Assembly (NCBI GenBank): GCA_018057705.1
Contig: JAGPDF010000022.1
Coordinates: 1 to 64,000, forward strand
DNA: 64,000 nucleotides
Origin: Thermoanaerobaculia bacterium
GTDB lineage: Bacteria > Acidobacteriota > Thermoanaerobaculia > Multivoradales > JAGPDF01
Direction of reading: 5' to 3'
Shown here: one piece after another, positions 61,348 through 64,000 of the stretch
Layout of the letters: the number at the start of each line of letters is the position of its first letter
Numbering within the stretch: position 1 is the first letter of the stretch
Program-made: the position numbers and the translations under genes
The notes under the pieces: model-generated
Seen by the model: the letters and a program-made list of their open reading frames with translations, nothing else
What the model was told of the DNA's origin: nothing
Database searches by the model: none

Positions 61348-61361
61348 ATGACGCCGGTCAT
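61348..61361. promoter_or_regulatory. FNR/DNR-type dyad in divergent CRP-RIC region
   Basis: ATGAC-N4-GTCAT (ATGACGCCGGTCAT), a perfect dyad with the 5-4-5 geometry of FNR/DNR/NnrR sites (TTGAC-N4-GTCAA). It is centred at 61354.5. If the -10 of the RIC gene is the element at 61384-61389, the centre is 41.5 nt upstream of the expected transcript start, the class II activator position. Confidence 0.6.
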
Positions 61362-61383
61362 GCGCCCCGTTCTCCGTCGCTGC

Positions 61384-61389
61384 TACCTT
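61384..61389 (+). promoter_or_regulatory. Predicted -10 element TACCTT (TGC extended)
   Basis: TGC-TACCTT, an extended -10-like hexamer, placed so that the upstream dyad lies at -41.5. It would drive the RIC gene with a leader of about 47 nt. Confidence 0.4.
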
Positions 61390-61442
61390 GGCGTCGAGCA
61401 GCGAGCAGGGCCCCCGCGACGGGGGCGGAAAGGACTCTCCCC

Positions 61443-62198
61443 TTGAGCACATTCGACCTGTCCACCCCCGTCGGCGAGATCGTTGCCCGCTATCCCTCCA
61501 CCAGCCGCATCTTCGATCGCGCCGGCGTCGACTTCTGCTGCAGCGGCAAGCGACCGCTCGGCGAGGCCTGCCAGGCAAAGGGCCTGCCGGCCGATCGCCT
61601 GCTGGCCGAGCTCGAAGAGGAGCTCGCGGCGGTTTCCGCAGAGCCCGATGCCTCGTTGGCCGACGCGCCCCTGCCGGCGCTCACCCGCTACATCGTCGAG
61701 CGCTTCCACGTGCCGCTGCGCGAAGAGCTGCCGCGCCTCGGCCGGATGGCCGAGCGGGTGCTCGAGGCCCACGGCCGCGCTCATCCGGAGGTCGTGCCCG
61801 AGCTCGTCCGCATCTTTCGCGCGTTCCGCCCCGAGCTCGAAGAGCACATGGGGAAGGAGGAGGCGGAGCTCTTTCCCGCGATCGAGGCTCTGGAGGCACC
61901 CGCCGCCAGCGCCGGCGCGCGGCCCTCGCCGATCGCTGAGCAGGTCACCGCCCTCGAGGGCGATCACGACGGAGCGGGAGCGGCGCTCGTCCGGCTGCGC
62001 GAGCTGACCGGCGGCTACGTTCCGCCGGCCGGCGCGTGCAACACTTTCCGGGCGCTCTACGATGGCCTCGCCCATCTCGAGACCGAGATGCACCTGCACG
62101 TCCATCTCGAGAACAGCGTGCTCTTCCCGCGCGCCGTCGCCCGCGCGCGCGAGCTCGGCGTCCGGGAGTTGCTCGAATCGCCGCGCCCGGGTCTCTAG
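61443..62198 (+). CDS. Iron-sulfur cluster repair di-iron protein (RIC/ScdA/YtfE)
   Basis: The 251-residue protein starts at TTG. It begins with a ScdA-N domain (STPVGEIVARYPSTSRIFDR, then GVDFCCSGKRPLGEAC with the paired Cys, about 31-45). A hemerythrin-like domain follows, with His/Glu ligands in RYIVERFHVPLREELPRLGR, EAHGRAHPEV, EEHMGKEEAELFPAIEAL, ALEGDHDGAGAAL and ETEMHLHVHLENSVLFPRAV. RIC proteins repair iron-sulfur clusters damaged by nitric oxide or oxidative stress. It is divergent from the CRP/FNR regulator and overlaps the convergent S74-domain gene by 4 nt (shared CTAG stop). Confidence 0.93.
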   Translation: MSTFDLSTPVGEIVARYPSTSRIFDRAGVDFCCSGKRPLGEACQAKGLPADRLLAELEEELAAVSAEPDASLADAPLPALTRYIVERFHVPLREELPRLGRMAERVLEAHGRAHPEVVPELVRIFRAFRPELEEHMGKEEAELFPAIEALEAPAASAGARPSPIAEQVTALEGDHDGAGAALVRLRELTGGYVPPAGACNTFRALYDGLAHLETEMHLHVHLENSVLFPRAVARARELGVRELLESPRPGL

Positions 62199-63904
62199 GG
62201 CCGCTCCGCGCCGCTCGCCTCGATCGCTCGGAGCCGGGCCTCGAGCGTCTCGATGGTGCGCTGCTGCTGCTTGACGACTCCGGTGAGCACCGCCACCACG
62301 TCCATCGCCGAGAGGCCGCGGTGGTCTTCGGTCGCGACCAGATCCGGCACGTCCTCGGCGATGAAGCCGACCTGCTGGTCTTCCGGATTCGACCGGTAGG
62401 CGAACGTCACCGGCTGGAGACCGTCCAACGCCTCGCGCGCCACTTCCGGAGAAAGGTCGACGATCCCGGTCTTGAGCTCGCGGCTGGAGGCGTTCGTCCA
62501 GTTTCCGCCGATGAGCTTCGCGCCGGAAGCGTGGTCGATGTTCTGGGTCGGATTCGCCACACCGCCGATGCCGAGCCGGTTGTTGCGCAGGACGAGGAGG
62601 TCCTGCGGATTCGCCGGAAAGATCTTGAACGGCGCGGGTCCGGCGACGTTGTCGGTGACCAGGAGGGCGCCGCTCACCGGGTTGTTGCGCACCGCCCAGG
62701 TCGCGTCGACCGTGCCACCGGCGCTCACGATCTCGAGGCCGATCTGGGTGTTGCCTGCATTCGCGGTCTTCTTGAGCCGGATATTGTCGCCGTTGACATG
62801 GAGCTTCGCCTCGGGCGACGCGGTGCCGATGCCGACTTCGCCGTCGGCGGCGATGTCGATCGAGCTCGTCGGCGCGCCCGGGCGGATGCGAAACGGCAGC
62901 CGGGAGCCTCCGGTGACGTCGCGGACGAAGAAGTTCGCCTCGTTGCCGGCGATGTCCCAGGTCTGGGGGGTGAAGCCGCCGGCGCCGGTCTGTTCGAGAC
63001 GCGCCCCCGGCGTGTTGCTCGTGGAGATATGGAGGTCCAGCACCGGCGTCGCGGTGCGCAGGCCGATGCGCCCGGCGTCGTCGATGTAGAGGGAGTTGGT
63101 GGCGGCGCTGCCTTCGATCGTGAACGGCACCCGGGCGGCGGTGATGTCTTCGATCGAGAACTTGTTCAGGCCCCCGGACGCTGAGTCGTTGGCGGTCAAC
63201 TGCCAGTCGGTCGCGGGAAAGTTCCCGACCGAGGTGTCGTCGAACTTGATCCGCAGGTTGTTCTCCTTCAGCCGGATGGTGTCGAAGCCGAAGCTCTCGT
63301 TGTTGACGCAGTCGAGCCCGGTGCAGAGGCTCCCCTGGACGATCAGATCATCGGGAATCACCTGGTCCAGAGTGGAGAGGACGGGTCCGCCCGCAGCAGC
63401 CGTGGGCGAACCCTCCGGACTGCGCGGCCCGCGGACGTCGCCACGGCTCGGCTCGCTCGCGGCGCCCGCGATGGCCGCGCCGTCGACGATCGCGAAGCCG
63501 CCGCTCACCACCCAGCCCGACTCGCCCGCCGGCCGAACTGCCATCGCCCCGGCGACCGCTTCCGCCTCGGAGCGGCTGCGCCCGTGGGTGGCGATCGCGC
63601 GCAGCTGCCAGGTGTAGCTGCCGTCGGCTAGCGCCGAGCCGTCGCCGCGCAGGAGCGCCAGGGTCGGCAGGCTGCCGGCCGAAAAGAGGTGTCTCGCGAC
63701 CTCCCCCGTCGGGCCGGAGACCGTGAGCTCGACGGCCGTTGCCGGACCTTCCAGGGGAAAGTCGATGCTCCCGCCGCGCACGACCGGCAGGACCGACGCG
63801 GGCGCGCCATCCGCGGCGCCCATGGCGGGCAGCGCCAGGGTCAGGAAGGCGAGCCAGATGACAGTCGGGGAGGAGAAGACGGGTCGAAAGTTCGAGTGGG
63901 CCAT
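62195..63904 (-). CDS. Secreted protein with endosialidase-type self-cleaving chaperone domain
   Basis: The 569-residue protein has a signal peptide (VIWLAFLTLALPAMGAADG). Its body is rich in repeats of the kind seen in trimeric beta-fibres (for example IDDAGRIGLRTATPVLDLHI, IDIAADGEVGIGTASPEAKL, RNNRLGIGGVANPTQNID). The C-terminus is a peptidase S74 / intramolecular chaperone domain: ASSRELKTGIVDLSPEVARE with Ser and Lys of the self-cleavage motif, LQPVTFAYRSNPEDQQVGFI and AEDVPDLVATEDHRGLSAMD, then a coiled coil VVKQQQRTIETLEARLRAIE. It is probably an exported trimeric fibre. AAGGAGG and a TAGGTT element precede the ATG. Confidence 0.9.
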   Translation of the reverse strand: MAHSNFRPVFSSPTVIWLAFLTLALPAMGAADGAPASVLPVVRGGSIDFPLEGPATAVELTVSGPTGEVARHLFSAGSLPTLALLRGDGSALADGSYTWQLRAIATHGRSRSEAEAVAGAMAVRPAGESGWVVSGGFAIVDGAAIAGAASEPSRGDVRGPRSPEGSPTAAAGGPVLSTLDQVIPDDLIVQGSLCTGLDCVNNESFGFDTIRLKENNLRIKFDDTSVGNFPATDWQLTANDSASGGLNKFSIEDITAARVPFTIEGSAATNSLYIDDAGRIGLRTATPVLDLHISTSNTPGARLEQTGAGGFTPQTWDIAGNEANFFVRDVTGGSRLPFRIRPGAPTSSIDIAADGEVGIGTASPEAKLHVNGDNIRLKKTANAGNTQIGLEIVSAGGTVDATWAVRNNPVSGALLVTDNVAGPAPFKIFPANPQDLLVLRNNRLGIGGVANPTQNIDHASGAKLIGGNWTNASSRELKTGIVDLSPEVAREALDGLQPVTFAYRSNPEDQQVGFIAEDVPDLVATEDHRGLSAMDVVAVLTGVVKQQQRTIETLEARLRAIEASGAERP

Positions 63905-63931
63905 GGAGGCCTCCTTCTGGGTTGGGAAGTC

Positions 63932-63937
63932 AACCTA
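63932..63937 (-). promoter_or_regulatory. Predicted -10 element TAGGTT
   Basis: TAGGTT on the minus strand, 27 nt before the ATG of the S74-domain gene, with AAGGAGG between. Confidence 0.4.
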
Positions 63938-63962
63938 CCATGAGGCGGGGCGTTCGCCGACA

Positions 63963-63980
63963 CACCCCCTCCGTGGGGTG
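63963..63980. repeat. Small inverted repeat near the window edge
   Basis: CACCCC and GGGGTG with a 6-nt loop (63963-63968 and 63975-63980). It may be a terminator of a gene beyond the edge; the window ends before that can be tested. Confidence 0.25.
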
Positions 63981-64000
63981 GGGATACGGGGGTCGCCGAG

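Overview
The window is very GC-rich, densely packed DNA with almost no non-coding space. Its gene content points to a Gram-negative-type bacterium of the Acidobacteriota, most likely near the Thermoanaerobaculia. The grounds are several Ser/Thr kinases with C-terminal TolB/PD40 propellers, an ELxxDGT-repeat protein, many CRTAC1 (FG-GAP plus ASPIC/UnbV) proteins, an ECF sigma factor overlapping a kinase gene, and lipoproteins with TPRs. The lineage is inferred from gene families; no rRNA or tRNA gene is visible. I see no phage, insertion sequence or CRISPR array.

Region by region. 0-3 kb: the end of an ECF sigma gene overlapping a TPR Ser/Thr kinase. 3-14 kb: an ELxxDGT secreted protein, a phytase-like esterase, a PIN-domain remnant, a DUF2934 protein, a DinB protein and two full kinase-TolB genes; two broken copies of the same kinase N-terminus also lie here. 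13.6-19.2 kb: a membrane GDPD, an orphan histidine kinase, an SDR with an extra C-terminal domain and a DUF4287/DUF5655 protein. 19.3-23.9 kb: a TPR-CHAT protease-like protein facing an ECF sigma/anti-sigma pair. 24-28.1 kb: a coupled operon of one intact and one apparently dead amidohydrolase and a glycosyltransferase-methyltransferase fusion. 28.2-29.6 kb: a sortase and its apparent LPSTA substrate. 29.6-44.6 kb: five CRTAC1-type proteins interleaved with a TPR protein and a cytochrome that fuses a b-type-like membrane domain, five haem c sites and TPRs. 44.6-51.2 kb: a four-gene overlapping operon (PPIase, sulfatase-fold lipoprotein with Thr in place of Cys, PPIase lipoprotein, TPR lipoprotein). 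51.2-55 kb: a secreted protein of unknown function and an MFS-spermidine-synthase-like fusion. 55-59.2 kb: the glyoxylate shunt (malate synthase, ICL2-type isocitrate lyase). 59.3-62.2 kb: a nitrosative-stress-like module (CRP/FNR regulator, haem-copper/NnrS-like membrane protein, di-iron RIC protein) with an FNR-type dyad. The window ends with a secreted protein carrying an endosialidase-type self-cleaving chaperone domain.

The strongest candidates for new biology are: the 28-51 kb envelope region (sortase/LPSTA pair, CRTAC1-cytochrome-TPR cluster and PPIase/Thr-sulfatase operon); a recurring TAG(A/G)NT promoter element placed 6-10 nt before start codons, implying widespread leaderless transcription; and two tiny leaderless reading frames whose stops overlap kinase start codons (ATGA).
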